Translations under genes and position numbers: made by a program
Shown here: positions 27,366 through 36,876 of the stretch, piece by piece
How positions within the stretch are numbered: position 1 is the first letter of the stretch
How the letters are laid out: each line of letters starts with the position of its first letter
DNA from: an uncultured Sulfurovum sp.
GTDB taxonomy: Bacteria; Campylobacterota; Campylobacteria; Campylobacterales; Sulfurovaceae
DNA: 64,000 nucleotides
Assembly: GCA_902727855.1 (NCBI GenBank)
Contig: CACVAS010000066.1
Span: 1 to 64,000, forward strand
Direction: 5' to 3'
The notes under the pieces: generated by a model
Told to the model about the DNA's origin: nothing
Database searches by the model: none
The model's input: the letters and a program-made list of their open reading frames with translations, nothing else

Positions 27366-28475
27366 TTATAAATCATCTTCCTTCTTTTCCCACTCAAGCG
27401 ATATCTTTGATAAAAAAACTCCGTACATTTCTTCACTTATATCATATTGCAGAATATTTACTTCATCCGTGATATATCCAAGAAGATCATCTTGTAAATC
27501 ACTAACATCTGTATATTCTTCTGAAATATATTCACTTGTACAAGCATCAGAAACATCAAGTAAGTCACCAATAAAAAATGAATTTTCAAAAAGTTCTTCA
27601 ATAGTAGACATACCAAGTTCCATTATAGTGACATTTGATAATTCATCTTTTTCTTTTTCCCAAAATTCGTGTATGATAGATTTTAAGCCTTTATCTCCCA
27701 TCGGAGTATCTTCAGTGGCTTTGATAAAATTATCCTCTACAGTATCAGATAAGTTTCTAATATGCATAATCGTATTTCTCATTTTCTCAAGAGGTTTTAT
27801 TTTTGTTTTAATAGATGCAAGAAAATCTAAATGTCTCTCCTCTTGTAACCCTCTTTGTTGTAATTTACTCTTAAATCTTTCAAAACTATCTACACTAGGA
27901 TCTTGCAAAAAGTCTAGCATTTCATTGGCTTTTAGCTTTTCTGGTGTTGTAAACTCGGTGTAGTGGTTGAAATAGATATAAAATAGCCCATTTTCATATT
28001 TATCTTGTAATATACCATGCTCAATTTTCTCAGATTTATTTATACCAAAATCTTTTAAAAGCTGCTCGCTGATAGACTTGTTATCATAGGTAATTATGTA
28101 TGTGAGTACATTTCTTAAATCCATCTCAATATCTACAATTTGTTGATAATATTTAAAGGCTCGTTGTTTTAAAATGGAGTCATTTAGTTTGACTACAGAG
28201 ATAACATTATCTAGGTTCTTCACACTACTCAAAAATGAAAATACGATATCTTTTAGTTCAATATCTCTAAGTTCAAATTTGGGTAACTGAAAAGTGACAA
28301 TTGAGATAAAACTGTCATTGGGAAGTGCACAAACATATTCAAAATCAAAATACCCTTTTATTGTGTCTAGTTCTATATTATACTCTTCACCTATCTCATC
28401 GTAGAGTAAAGGGGACAATACACTAATTGTTATAGGAGTGGTATGATTTATTTGTATTTTTATTTTTTCCATCAT
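27366..28475 (-). CDS. HEPN-motif protein in the restriction operon
   Basis: 369 residues. It is not a recognised restriction subunit. Residues about 225-245 read PLEKMRNTIMHIRNL, giving R233-N-T-I-M-H238, an Rx4H motif like the catalytic motif of HEPN ribonucleases. An earlier helix (MDLRNVLTYII, about 118-128) also looks HEPN-like. The C-terminal 80 residues are very acidic. Its start overlaps the hsdS stop by 4 bp, so it belongs to the operon. It could be an RNA-cleaving effector or a structural partner. Both are inferences. Confidence 0.6.
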   Translation of the reverse strand: MMEKIKIQINHTTPITISVLSPLLYDEIGEEYNIELDTIKGYFDFEYVCALPNDSFISIVTFQLPKFELRDIELKDIVFSFLSSVKNLDNVISVVKLNDSILKQRAFKYYQQIVDIEMDLRNVLTYIITYDNKSISEQLLKDFGINKSEKIEHGILQDKYENGLFYIYFNHYTEFTTPEKLKANEMLDFLQDPSVDSFERFKSKLQQRGLQEERHLDFLASIKTKIKPLEKMRNTIMHIRNLSDTVEDNFIKATEDTPMGDKGLKSIIHEFWEKEKDELSNVTIMELGMSTIEELFENSFFIGDLLDVSDACTSEYISEEYTDVSDLQDDLLGYITDEVNILQYDISEEMYGVFLSKISLEWEKKEDDL

Positions 28476-29884
28476 TCCCCCAATATCATTTCTTCTACAT
28501 ATCTCTTAGCGCTTTCAAGTACCTTTTTAGCTTCTTCTTGTAGTTGTTTAGCTTGCTTTCTCATCTCTTCAATATGTTGGGCTATCTCATTTTGCTTTTC
28601 AATAGGAGGAGAAGGAATTTTAATGTTTTTAATATCTCTTCCATAGATATGTGAAGTTTGCCCCGTTTTCTCTCTATTAAGTAAACTTTTATATATTTCT
28701 AAATTCAAGAGACTAAAAAGATACATAGGATTACAAGACTCAGGAATAGTACGAATACAAATTAACTCTCCTACATAACTTGTGTGTGTATCAGGTATTT
28801 CATTTAAAAACTTTATTTGTCTTCCTACATATTGAGACTGATGAGCTGCCGACAAGATAAAAATATCATTTTTTTCTACTTCATTACCATTATATTCTTT
28901 TGTATATCCTACTTTTTTTAGATTAATAAAATCTTTTGTATAGCTACCTGCTTTAATTAAAGGAAACTCTGTTCCACGTTTACTGTAATCATTTTTTGCA
29001 GGAGTTTTTCCCCCTTTGATAATACTAACAACAGATGAAATTTCATCAATATCAAAATATGAGTCCTCAATACTTTTATTAAGCATTGTATAGTGAGTTG
29101 AATAATAGTCAGGATCAAATCTTTTATTTGTGATTTCATTCAATCCAACCGAAAACATCCGACTCTCTAAATTATTATTATATTTAGGTAAATTTATTCC
29201 CAACTCATTCAACAAATAATCATCAATACTCCCAAGAAGCGCTTCAGCTTTCGCCTCTTTTTCCTGTTTTAGCTTGTAGACCTTATCCATATTAAAGACA
29301 ATCTCTTCTTGAACTTCAACAGGCGGAACAATCAAGGGGATTTGAGCCAGTTGTTGATTGTTAAGGTTTTTTTGTGCAGAATAGGGAGCTAATGCTTCAA
29401 TATAGGGTTTAATATGCTTTAAATATATGTTGAGATACTCTAAAGATAAATTATCATTATGAGGAATCAATGCTACTATACTATCAGGGAAACAACTTGG
29501 GTAATCTAATATAGCTGTATCTCCTATATTCGCGGCGATTGTAAAAAGTAGCTTTGGAGGGTGAAAGAGTTTACTTGTTCCTAACCCCAATTCATTTAAT
29601 GTCTGTGTATATTGAATTGAATCATTGTTTTCCGATGCTTTAACGATATCTCCGGTTTGAACAAAAGGGTACTCTCCACCATAAAACCTTGGATCATTCC
29701 TTGGTCTATGTCCGAAACGACCACGATTGATTGAGCACGCTTTTATTAAATCTATACACTCATATTTTGATCTATTGACCACCTCTTTTTGCATCTTTTT
29801 AATGGCAACATAAAAAAGAGGATCAAGTCTATTTTCTAGTTCAGAAAGATTGATATAAAATAGCATATTATTTATTTCACTCAT
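28472..29884 (-). CDS. hsdS: Type I-like specificity subunit
   Basis: 470 residues with two target-recognition halves. The first runs to about 195 and ends in a conserved helix (QEEIVFNMDKVYKLKQEKEAKAEALLGSIDDYLL); the second (about 245-440) ends in IEKQNEIAQHIEEMRKQAKQL. Typical TRD words appear, such as FVQTGDIV, IPLIVPP and KIPSPP. It selects a bipartite DNA site for methylation and cleavage. It overlaps hsdM and the HEPN-like gene by 4 bp each. Confidence 0.9.
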   Translation of the reverse strand: MSEINNMLFYINLSELENRLDPLFYVAIKKMQKEVVNRSKYECIDLIKACSINRGRFGHRPRNDPRFYGGEYPFVQTGDIVKASENNDSIQYTQTLNELGLGTSKLFHPPKLLFTIAANIGDTAILDYPSCFPDSIVALIPHNDNLSLEYLNIYLKHIKPYIEALAPYSAQKNLNNQQLAQIPLIVPPVEVQEEIVFNMDKVYKLKQEKEAKAEALLGSIDDYLLNELGINLPKYNNNLESRMFSVGLNEITNKRFDPDYYSTHYTMLNKSIEDSYFDIDEISSVVSIIKGGKTPAKNDYSKRGTEFPLIKAGSYTKDFINLKKVGYTKEYNGNEVEKNDIFILSAAHQSQYVGRQIKFLNEIPDTHTSYVGELICIRTIPESCNPMYLFSLLNLEIYKSLLNREKTGQTSHIYGRDIKNIKIPSPPIEKQNEIAQHIEEMRKQAKQLQEEAKKVLESAKRYVEEMILGE

Positions 29885-32064
29885 ATCTGTTCCGTTGTAA
29901 TTATGTCATTAATAAATCCTGATAGCTTTAAAGAAATAGTTTCAAGCTCATTGTTCCCTGTTGGTCTACCTGTAGCATCAAACCCTATATCCTCTGCAAT
30001 AGCCATAAATATAGGGTAATCTCTCATATTTTCTTTCTTGGCATGTAGGTACTGCGCATCTAGCTCCTCTTTGAAGTTTTTAACTTTCTCTGTAAAGACT
30101 TCATTAATAGATTTTTTCCATGCTATAAATTCAGGGGTCTTTTCTACTTTTCTCTTTTCAGTTTCACCTGTTTGATTATCGAAACCATCATGTGTTTTCA
30201 GAATGCTCTTTCTTTCTTTATCCCATGTCTTAATTGTTTCCTCATAGCTGTTTTGAGCCTTGATAGTATGTTGAAGCTCTTTCTCTTTTATGTCTATCCC
30301 TTCATGAATTGTATCACTCCATTTTCGTAGAACCAAGACCGAACTTTTAACTCCTGCACCTGTATGTGCAAAAGCTGTTTGAGGCATCGACACCACGGCT
30401 ACTATCCTAAACCATTTTTCTATGTTGTCACGAACATATTGCATTGAACTATTGGTTAAGACTCCATCAGGGAGAACGATTGCCAAAAATCCACCTTCTT
30501 TTAAGAAGTTGTAGTCTTGCTCTATAAACAGTACCTCTGTACTTTGCGTTGTTCTTCCTGTCACAGCACTATTCGCTGTATCTAGCCAATTCACATCTTT
30601 GTTTCCTAAGCTGTACTGATGTAGATAGGCTTTCTCATTTTGCTTAACGCTTGAACCAAAAGGGGGATTGGTAATGATATAGTCAAAACTGCCATAGGTA
30701 AATCCTTCATTACCGCTCTTGGCTATCATCGCGTCGCTTGTCAGTAATCCATCACTAGAGATTACATTCGTATGACCATCATCATGGATTATCATATTCA
30801 TTTTAGCTGTTCGTGCTATTTGCTCATTTATCTCTATTCCAAAGAGCTGTCTTTCTGCGAAATCATGCCAGTGTGTCCAATGCTGTCGACTACCTTCATC
30901 ATAATATTCACTTGCCTCTTTTCGTACTTTATCTAGTGCATAGAGTAAAAATCCACCACTACCACAAGAGCTATCCAGTACTTTAGACTCATGAGTTATA
31001 GGAAGGACACTTACAATAAATTTAACAATATTTCTTGGGGTAAAGAACTGCCCAAAGTCTCCACGGAAATATGACCCCATAAATGTCTCAAATGCTTTAC
31101 CTTTACTATCTAAATCTGTTTCACTAAGGTTTACAGACTCCAAATAGCCTACGACTGTTTTAACTTTACTAGCATTAAGTCTTATGCCATCTTTAAAAAC
31201 TTCTGGATCTTTGGATTTGCCCTCAGCATAAAGTGCTAAAATCCTTTTATAAAGTTCATTCTCTATCTTTTTTTCTATCTCTTTTTTTTCATCTTCAGTT
31301 GCATTTTTAGGAATGGTTTCACTAAAGATTTGAAAGTCATAAGGCTGTCCTTTTCTTCTAGCTTTACGTTCATCCCATATTTTACAAAAGATAAGTTTAT
31401 CAAGTTCATCAAATGCTTCACTAGGATTAAGTTCACCCCCTGCCCAAAGTGCGTTATGTGCTTGTTTAAATCGTCTTGTAAGTTCATCTTCATCTATCAT
31501 TTCTAGTTCAAAAAATGATTGCTTTACTTCATCTGCTCCAGCTTCTTCACCTGGACGCAAACCGCCTTTAACATATTTGTACTTTTGTATTTTTTCTACA
31601 CCATATCTAGGTATATCAGGGATAGTTTGCTTGACACTACTATCTTTGTCTATTAAAAAACTTTCATCTCTTGTATCCGAGGTTACCCAGAGGAATTTGA
31701 TTGTGCCTGATAAGGCATAGGCATAACTAGCTGCTTGAGATATGGCTTGATTAAACTCTTGTTCTGAAACATCTTTATGTTTACACTCCACGACTATATG
31801 AGGTTGGGTGTGCTCTGCATCATTGTAGACTATAATATCAGCTTCTTTTTTTGAAGCCCCCATTGTAATAGAGACAAATTGAACAATGTTTTCAACAGGG
31901 TATCCATAGGTTAAAACAAGTTTTAAAAATGCATCTGCCTGCACTTTTTCTTCAGGGTTTGTATAGTTTCTTTTTTTGTTTTGATGTAGGTAGGTGATAT
32001 ATTTCTCTTCTACATCAAGTGTAATTAACCCTTTGTTTATACCACGTTCAATTAATTCAGTCAT
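29881..32064 (-). CDS. hsdM: Restriction nuclease-methyltransferase fusion (HsdR_N plus N6_Mtase)
   Basis: 727 residues. The N-terminal HSDR_N-like domain has NPEEKV (37-41 region), D76 in EADIIVY and E93-C-K95 in VVECKHK, a PD-(D/E)xK nuclease set. An N6-adenine methylase domain follows: GQFFTPRNIVKFIV (about 338-351), motif I LDSSCGSGG (363-371) and motif IV NPPF (467-470). The C-terminal part (about 590-727) is helical. No translocase HsdR gene is present, so cutting, if any, would come from this protein, as in two-subunit Type IIB/G enzymes. It is the first gene of the operon. Confidence 0.88.
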   Translation of the reverse strand: MTELIERGINKGLITLDVEEKYITYLHQNKKRNYTNPEEKVQADAFLKLVLTYGYPVENIVQFVSITMGASKKEADIIVYNDAEHTQPHIVVECKHKDVSEQEFNQAISQAASYAYALSGTIKFLWVTSDTRDESFLIDKDSSVKQTIPDIPRYGVEKIQKYKYVKGGLRPGEEAGADEVKQSFFELEMIDEDELTRRFKQAHNALWAGGELNPSEAFDELDKLIFCKIWDERKARRKGQPYDFQIFSETIPKNATEDEKKEIEKKIENELYKRILALYAEGKSKDPEVFKDGIRLNASKVKTVVGYLESVNLSETDLDSKGKAFETFMGSYFRGDFGQFFTPRNIVKFIVSVLPITHESKVLDSSCGSGGFLLYALDKVRKEASEYYDEGSRQHWTHWHDFAERQLFGIEINEQIARTAKMNMIIHDDGHTNVISSDGLLTSDAMIAKSGNEGFTYGSFDYIITNPPFGSSVKQNEKAYLHQYSLGNKDVNWLDTANSAVTGRTTQSTEVLFIEQDYNFLKEGGFLAIVLPDGVLTNSSMQYVRDNIEKWFRIVAVVSMPQTAFAHTGAGVKSSVLVLRKWSDTIHEGIDIKEKELQHTIKAQNSYEETIKTWDKERKSILKTHDGFDNQTGETEKRKVEKTPEFIAWKKSINEVFTEKVKNFKEELDAQYLHAKKENMRDYPIFMAIAEDIGFDATGRPTGNNELETISLKLSGFINDIITTEQI

Positions 32065-32265
32065 TCATAACCCCTTATATCACATCATTGTATTTGGAAT
32101 ATTTTAGCGTAAAGAATGTATGTATTGATTGAGTATTTCATAATAGAAAGTTAACATAATATTTAGTAGAATGGTTGCCAATAGGTTGCCAAAGTGATTT
32201 TAGAAAGAGTAGAAAATCTCTGAAAGTCCCTGTCTATAGGTCTTTGTGAGTAGTGGGTAAATGTA
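32065..32265. other. Spacer between hsdM and tRNA-Ser
   Basis: AT-rich DNA of 201 bp directly 3' of tRNA-Ser. It contains a short direct repeat GGTTGCCAA (about 32172 and 32184). No gene is visible. It may hold the hsdM promoter and an old attachment region, which is an inference. Confidence 0.35.
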
Positions 32266-32353
32266 TGGCTGAGAGGAAGGGATTCGAACCCTCGGTGAGT
32301 TACCCCACACAGACGTTCCAGGTCTGCACCTTCGACCACTCGGACACCTCTCA
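32266..32353 (-). tRNA. tRNA-Ser (GGA)
   Basis: Minus-strand tRNA with acceptor TGAGAGG/CCTCTCA, anticodon loop CTGGAAC (GGA), a long variable arm, TTCGAAT T-loop, discriminator G and encoded CCA. The restriction island begins just 3' of it. Confidence 0.95.
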
Positions 32354-32358
32354 TTATA

Positions 32359-32453
32359 GGACGCTTTTTGAACAAAGTTCAACAAAGCTACGTTAACACT
32401 GGGTTATCTTCAGCAGATAGCTCATGTGACTAGTCACATTTTATTTCAAAAAG
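32359..32453 (+). repeat. Structured dispersed element, copy C
   Basis: Stem 1 is GCTTTTTGAAC/GTTCAA-c-AAAGC with an AAA loop (32363-32388). The linker TACGTTAACACTGGG follows (32389-32403). Stem 2 is TATC/GATA with loop TTCAGCA (32405-32419), then GCTCA. Stem 3 is the palindrome TGTGACTAGTCACA (32425-32438), then TTTTA. A distal TTCAAAAAG (32445-32453) is complementary to 32364-32372. Relative to the SRP-tRNA-Ser transcription unit it lies on the opposite strand. Confidence 0.75.
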
Positions 32454-32499
32454 AAAATTTTGTTTTGAGTTATTGTTAAAGTATTAAAGTAGTGTATAA

Positions 32500-32605
32500 C
32501 ACCCCTCCCCAGATTACTGCGGCACACAATAAAGAAAGGTGGGCTGCTATGTTCCCATCCTGACCCGTTGTCTCTCAGTACTGTTGCACAGGTCTGAAAA
32601 GAGGC
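32500..32605 (-). ncRNA. ffs: Bacterial SRP RNA (4.5S)
   Basis: On the minus strand the apical motif is GGTCAGGATGGGAACATAGC, a GGAA tetraloop closed by ATG/CAT, followed by AGCAGCC. This is the Ffh-binding hairpin. Distal arms CCTC...CAGA and TCTG..GAGG pair to close the rod. A TATAAT (plus 32612-32617) sits 7 bp upstream of the predicted 5' end, matching the expected start near 32605. The exact ends are estimates. It forms the signal recognition particle with Ffh. Confidence 0.85.
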
Positions 32606-32611
32606 GAGAGA

Positions 32612-32617
32612 ATTATA
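32612..32617 (-). promoter_or_regulatory. -10 box of the SRP RNA gene
   Basis: TATAAT on the minus strand, about 7 bp before the predicted SRP RNA 5' end. tRNA-Ser downstream has no properly spaced promoter of its own and may be read from here. Confidence 0.65.
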
Positions 32618-32661
32618 GTGAAAGAATGCTTAGGCTTCGGCAAGCATAGTCACCGAATGGT

Positions 32662-33765
32662 TTAAAAATTGGTTCCTAAGCTTGTTAAAGGATCTTCTTC
32701 ATCATTGATGACTGACCATTCGTTAAAAGGGAGGGCTTCAAAGTGAAGGTAGTCGATGTTGTAGGTGTAGCTATTGGCAACGGTGACTATGGTGACCTTT
32801 TGGATGTTGTACTGTTGGTAGAGTGAGAACTTTGTTTGTGACTTGAGCCAGAGGCTCTCTTCACTCTCAAAAGGTGCAGAGATAATGAGTTCATTGGTTT
32901 GTGTGACATAGCCATGTATGCCCAACGTTTGTACAGGTATATTGTGTTTTATGAGTGCTAAAGCAACCATGGTGTCAAACTGAATAATAAAGGGTTGTCC
33001 GAGAGTCAGGTATTTGGCAAAGGCAAAATCGAAAAGAAACATCTTTTTTCTTGACTTCTCATAACGGTCTTCTATGAAAAGTATGAGCTTTTCTTGTGTT
33101 AACGCTTTTATGGTTTTGTAGAGCCAGTCTTTAGAGACTTTAAACTTCTCTTTTGCAAAAGTATAGATTTGGTGTGTCGTGAGATGCTTTGTATGGTGTT
33201 GCGCTAGAATGAGCAGGAGCTTCTGTTCATTAGGGTTAAAAGAGGAGAGAAAAAAAGTTTTCATAAGTTGTGTACTATGTTTTGGGTCTTGCGCTATGAG
33301 AGGTAAGGTGCCCAAGCGTAGAAAATGGTTAAAGCCTTGGTTTTTGATATGGCTGTTTTCAAAGGCTAAGAATTCTTCATAGTCAAGAGGAAAAAGCTCT
33401 ATGGGTTTGAACTGTTGCGACTTGAGTTTAATCCGTGAAATGACAATAAGCCTATGTACATTGGGAAACTTTTCCAAATACCCTTCCTCATAGTGGTCAA
33501 GGACAAGTAGGTGAATTTGTTCTTTATCTATAAACCGTTGTAATTGTAAAGATGTGAGAGGGTCAAATATAAGTTTGGGGTCTTGCAGGTCAATGTAGAG
33601 TACTGGGTTCTCTTCTTCTTGGAGAAGATTAAGTAACATAGAAGTTTTGCCAGAGCCACGTACGCCATAAAGGTTGATATCTTCAGCTAAAGTGAGTATA
33701 CATTTTCGTTGGGTGTAATCATAGCTGAGTGGTATTTTGTTTTGATAGTATTCAAGTACTTCCAT
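32662..33765 (-). CDS. AAA-type ATPase with DNA-binding-like C-terminus
   Basis: 367 residues. Walker A GVRGSGKTS (about 34-42) and Walker B-like LLVLDHYE (about 85-92). The overall pattern (VISRIKL, PLDYEEFLAFE, HFLRLGTLP) is that of the AAA_14/archaeal-ATPase-like family, followed by a winged-helix-like region (HTKHLTTHQIYTFAKEKFKVSKDWLYKTI). Such proteins are common and poorly understood. It is a single gene, divergent from the S10 operon. Confidence 0.75.
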   Translation of the reverse strand: MEVLEYYQNKIPLSYDYTQRKCILTLAEDINLYGVRGSGKTSMLLNLLQEEENPVLYIDLQDPKLIFDPLTSLQLQRFIDKEQIHLLVLDHYEEGYLEKFPNVHRLIVISRIKLKSQQFKPIELFPLDYEEFLAFENSHIKNQGFNHFLRLGTLPLIAQDPKHSTQLMKTFFLSSFNPNEQKLLLILAQHHTKHLTTHQIYTFAKEKFKVSKDWLYKTIKALTQEKLILFIEDRYEKSRKKMFLFDFAFAKYLTLGQPFIIQFDTMVALALIKHNIPVQTLGIHGYVTQTNELIISAPFESEESLWLKSQTKFSLYQQYNIQKVTIVTVANSYTYNIDYLHFEALPFNEWSVINDEEDPLTSLGTNF

Positions 33766-33861
33766 CTGTGAGACCCTTATGTTTCCTTTTTAAAAGGAAA
33801 CTATTTTACTTATTGTAGCAGTTTAAGACTAAAAAGTATTATACGTTTTAGAAAATTTGGG

Positions 33862-33942
33862 TACAATACGCGTTCCTAAATTTATGTTAGAGGGCTACAT
33901 ATACTGTATTTGCCCTGTGTTTAGGCACCTTGGCATTGCCTT
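33862..33942 (+). promoter_or_regulatory. S10 operon promoter and leader
   Basis: A -10 TACAAT (33862-33867) lies about 100 bp before rpsJ. The leader contains a hairpin GGGC...GCCC (about 33891-33914) with an inner TACA/TGTA. In other bacteria L4 regulates this operon through leader RNA; whether that applies here is not shown. Confidence 0.5.
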
Positions 33943-33968
33943 GCTAACGAGTTCTTTAAAGGGTAAAT

Positions 33969-34280
33969 ATGGAAAAAATTAGATTAAAGCTTAAAGCTTA
34001 CGATCACAGAGTGTTAGACAGATCAGTTGCTGCTATTGTAGATGCAGTTAAACGTACAGGTGCAGAGATTAGAGGGCCAATTCCAATGCCAACTAAAATC
34101 AAAAGCTATACTGTTCTTAAATCGCCACACGTAAATAAAAAAGCGCGTGATCAGTTTGAGATTAGAATTCACGGAAGAATGATTGACATCGTTTCAGCGA
34201 CTTCAGATACTATTGATTCACTTATGAAGTTGGATCTAGCACCTGAGATTGAAGTTGAAATTAGATCAATGGGCAAGTAG
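33969..34280 (+). CDS. rpsJ: 30S ribosomal protein S10
   Basis: 103 residues, standard length, with the S10 signature [33 protein letters not shown] partly visible around residues 37-68. It is a small-subunit head protein and also the NusE transcription factor. It opens a long ribosomal protein operon; rplC follows after 9 nt. AAAGGG precedes the ATG. Confidence 0.98.
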   Translation: MEKIRLKLKAYDHRVLDRSVAAIVDAVKRTGAEIRGPIPMPTKIKSYTVLKSPHVNKKARDQFEIRIHGRMIDIVSATSDTIDSLMKLDLAPEIEVEIRSMGK

Positions 34281-34289
34281 GAGTAGAAG

Positions 34290-34871
34290 ATGGAATTTAT
34301 TATTGAAAAAATTGGTATGAGCAGAACTGTTGACGTACCAGCTGTTCCAGTAACACTTCTAAAGGTTATTGAAACTAAAGTTTGTGAAGTGAAAGAAGAC
34401 GGTAAAGCGCTTGTAGCGTATAACTCAAGTAAAAAACTTAATAAAAGCATTGAAGGTCAGCAGACTAAATTTGGTGTTTCTAAAGAGTTTAACAAATTTA
34501 TGACAATTGAAGTAGCTGAAGGTACTGAAGCAGGTGATTTAAGCCTAGAAGCTTTAGCTGAAGCAACACTTGTAAAAACATCTTTAGATACTAAAGGTAG
34601 AGGTTTTTCTGGTGGTATGAAGCGTCATAACTTTGGTGGTGGACCAGCATCTCATGGTCATAGATTTGGTAGAAGAATCGGTTCAATCGGTAATGCTGAA
34701 TGGCCAGGACGTGTACAGCGTGGTAAAAAAATGCCAGGTCAATACGGTAACACAAAAACAACTGTAAAAAATGACATCGTATCATTTGATGCAGAGAATG
34801 GTATTTTAGTACTTAAAGGTTCTGTTCCAGGACACAATGGTGCTAGAGGATTAGTAAGGATAGTTAAATAA
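34290..34871 (+). CDS. rplC: 50S ribosomal protein L3
   Basis: 193 residues, at the short end of the family. It carries the L3 block [18 protein letters not shown] and [20 protein letters not shown]. It binds 23S rRNA near the peptidyl transferase centre and starts assembly. It overlaps rplD by 1 bp. Confidence 0.97.
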   Translation: MEFIIEKIGMSRTVDVPAVPVTLLKVIETKVCEVKEDGKALVAYNSSKKLNKSIEGQQTKFGVSKEFNKFMTIEVAEGTEAGDLSLEALAEATLVKTSLDTKGRGFSGGMKRHNFGGGPASHGHRFGRRIGSIGNAEWPGRVQRGKKMPGQYGNTKTTVKNDIVSFDAENGILVLKGSVPGHNGARGLVRIVK

Positions 34872-35461
34872 TGAAGACAACAGTAATTAAAACAACAGAC
34901 CTTCCAGCATCATTTTTAGATGTGCATCCACATAATCTTTACCTTTACTGTAAAGCATATGCATCTGGATTAAGAGCAAATACAGCTCAAACTAAAAATA
35001 GATCTGCTGTAAGCGGTGGTGGTAAAAAACCATGGGCTCAAAAAGGTGGCGGACGTGCGAGAGCAGGTTCATTAAGATCTCCAATTTTCGTTGGTGGTGG
35101 TGTTGCATTTGGTCCAAGTACAAATAAGAACTATGATCAAAAAGTAAACAAAAAGCAAAAAAGACTTGCACTTATGCATGCATTGGCTGAAATGGCAGCA
35201 AATGAAAAGCTTTTGGTTGTTGATACAGTTTCTATTGAGTCTGGTAAAACAAAAGATGCAACAGCATTTGTGAACGGACTTGAGCAAAGAGATGTACTTG
35301 TAGTAAAAGAGATGATAGATGATAAGACATTCTTAGCATTTAGAAACCTTCAAAATGCATATCTTATAGAATCTAATGAGCTTAATGCTTACCTCGCTGC
35401 AGCATATCACTCTATAGTGATTGAAAAAGCAGTATTTGATAAATTGACAAAAGAGGCTTAA
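34871..35461 (+). CDS. rplD: 50S ribosomal protein L4
   Basis: 196 residues with the L4 loop [20 protein letters not shown] that extends into the exit tunnel. Length is normal. Besides its structural role, L4 is the classical S10-operon autoregulator. One base separates it from rplW. Confidence 0.97.
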   Translation: MKTTVIKTTDLPASFLDVHPHNLYLYCKAYASGLRANTAQTKNRSAVSGGGKKPWAQKGGGRARAGSLRSPIFVGGGVAFGPSTNKNYDQKVNKKQKRLALMHALAEMAANEKLLVVDTVSIESGKTKDATAFVNGLEQRDVLVVKEMIDDKTFLAFRNLQNAYLIESNELNAYLAAAYHSIVIEKAVFDKLTKEA

Positions 35462-35462
35462 T

Positions 35463-35744
35463 ATGGCAGATATTACAGATATTAAAGCAATTATGTATAC
35501 AGAGAAGAGTTTATCTCTTCAAGAAGATGGTGTGATTGTAGTTCAAACATCTCCAAGAATGACTAAAAATGGTCTAAAAGAGGTGTTTAAAGAATTCTTT
35601 GGCATTAACCCACTTAAAGTAAACTCAATGAGAGTGAACGGTAAAGTGAAAAGATTTAAAGGTATCGAAGGAAAAAGAGCTGATTCTAAAAAGTTCTATG
35701 TCACACTTCCAGAAGATGCAAAAATCGAAAGCCTAGCGGTATAA
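35463..35744 (+). CDS. rplW: 50S ribosomal protein L23
   Basis: 93 residues with L23 features (I-x-Y-T-E-K-S at the start and basic [21 protein letters not shown]). It lies at the tunnel exit and docks trigger factor and SRP. It follows rplD by one base and precedes rplB by 10. Confidence 0.96.
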   Translation: MADITDIKAIMYTEKSLSLQEDGVIVVQTSPRMTKNGLKEVFKEFFGINPLKVNSMRVNGKVKRFKGIEGKRADSKKFYVTLPEDAKIESLAV

Positions 35745-35754
35745 GGAGTAAGAG

Positions 35755-36585
35755 ATGGCAATGAAATCATATAGACCGATAACTCCGGGACGTCGTTGGA
35801 TGACAAACTTAGACAGTAGTGATATTACGTCTAAACCAACTGTAAGAGCACTTCTTAAGAATCTTCCAAGATCTGCGGGTAGAAATTCCAATGGTAGAAT
35901 CACTTCTCGTCACAGAGAAGCTGGTGCTAAAAAACTTTATAGAATTATCGACTTTAAGAGAAACAAATTTAACGTTGAGGGTACAGTAGCTACTATTGAG
36001 TACGACCCGTACAGAAACTGTAGAATTTGTCTTGTTAAATATACTGATGGTGATAGAAGATATATTCTTCAGCCAAAAGGTTTAGAAGTAGGTACTAAAA
36101 TCATGTCTGCAGATGCAGGACTTGATATTAAAATTGGTAACACAATGAAACTTAAATCAATCCCAGTGGGTACATTGGTACACAATATTGAGATGAGCCC
36201 AGGACATGGTGGTCAAATGGCACGTTCTGCTGGTACATATGCTCAAATTATGGGTAGAGATGGTAAATACGTTTCTCTTAGACTTCCATCTGGTGAGATG
36301 AGATATATTCTTGGTGAGTGTCTTGCAACAATCGGTACCATTGGTAACGAAGAGATTGCAAACGAAGTTGTTGGTAAAGCAGGTAGATCTAGACATAGAG
36401 GTATCAGACCTCAGACTCGTGGTTCAGCGATGAACCCAATTGATCACCCACATGGTGGTGGTGAAGGTAAAACGAACTCTGGGCGTCATCCGGTATCTCC
36501 ATGGGGTACACCAGCTAAAGGGTTTAAGACACGTAAGAAAAAAGCTAGTGATAAGTTAATTATCTCTAGAAAGAAAAAGAAATAA
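35755..36585 (+). CDS. rplB: 50S ribosomal protein L2
   Basis: 276 residues, standard length. Conserved [34 protein letters not shown] and the C-terminal [20 protein letters not shown] with the functionally important His. It is needed for subunit association and peptidyl transfer. AAGGAG precedes the ATG. Confidence 0.98.
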   Translation: MAMKSYRPITPGRRWMTNLDSSDITSKPTVRALLKNLPRSAGRNSNGRITSRHREAGAKKLYRIIDFKRNKFNVEGTVATIEYDPYRNCRICLVKYTDGDRRYILQPKGLEVGTKIMSADAGLDIKIGNTMKLKSIPVGTLVHNIEMSPGHGGQMARSAGTYAQIMGRDGKYVSLRLPSGEMRYILGECLATIGTIGNEEIANEVVGKAGRSRHRGIRPQTRGSAMNPIDHPHGGGEGKTNSGRHPVSPWGTPAKGFKTRKKKASDKLIISRKKKK

Positions 36586-36596
36586 GGGGCTGAGAT

Positions 36597-36875
36597 ATGG
36601 CAAGATCGACAAAAAAAGGTCCATTTATCGATGGTCACCTAATGAAAAAAGTACTAGCAGCAAAAGAAGCTGGAGATAAAAAAGCGATTAAAACTTGGTC
36701 AAGAAGATCAGTAATTTTCCCTGAGTTTATCGGTTTAACTATCAATGTTCACAATGGTAGACAATTTGTACCTGTATTTGTAACTGAGAACCACGTAGGT
36801 TACAAACTGGGTGAATTTGCACCTACAAGAACATTTAAGGGCCACAAGGGTTCTGTTCAGAAGAAGGTAGGTTAA
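36597..36875 (+). CDS. rpsS: 30S ribosomal protein S19
   Basis: 92 residues with [19 protein letters not shown] and [21 protein letters not shown], hallmarks of S19. It is a small-subunit head protein contacting S13 and tRNA. It precedes rplV by one base. Confidence 0.98.
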   Translation: MARSTKKGPFIDGHLMKKVLAAKEAGDKKAIKTWSRRSVIFPEFIGLTINVHNGRQFVPVFVTENHVGYKLGEFAPTRTFKGHKGSVQKKVG

Positions 36876-36876
36876 T

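Noticed and set aside
32353-32358. TATAAT directly before tRNA-Ser(GGA) as its own promoter
   Set aside because: It overlaps the first base of the tRNA, leaving no room for the usual 6-8 nt to a start site.
33179-33382. Plus-strand ORF opposite the ATPase gene
   Set aside because: It is fully covered by the ATPase gene and has no signal, motif or ribosome binding site.
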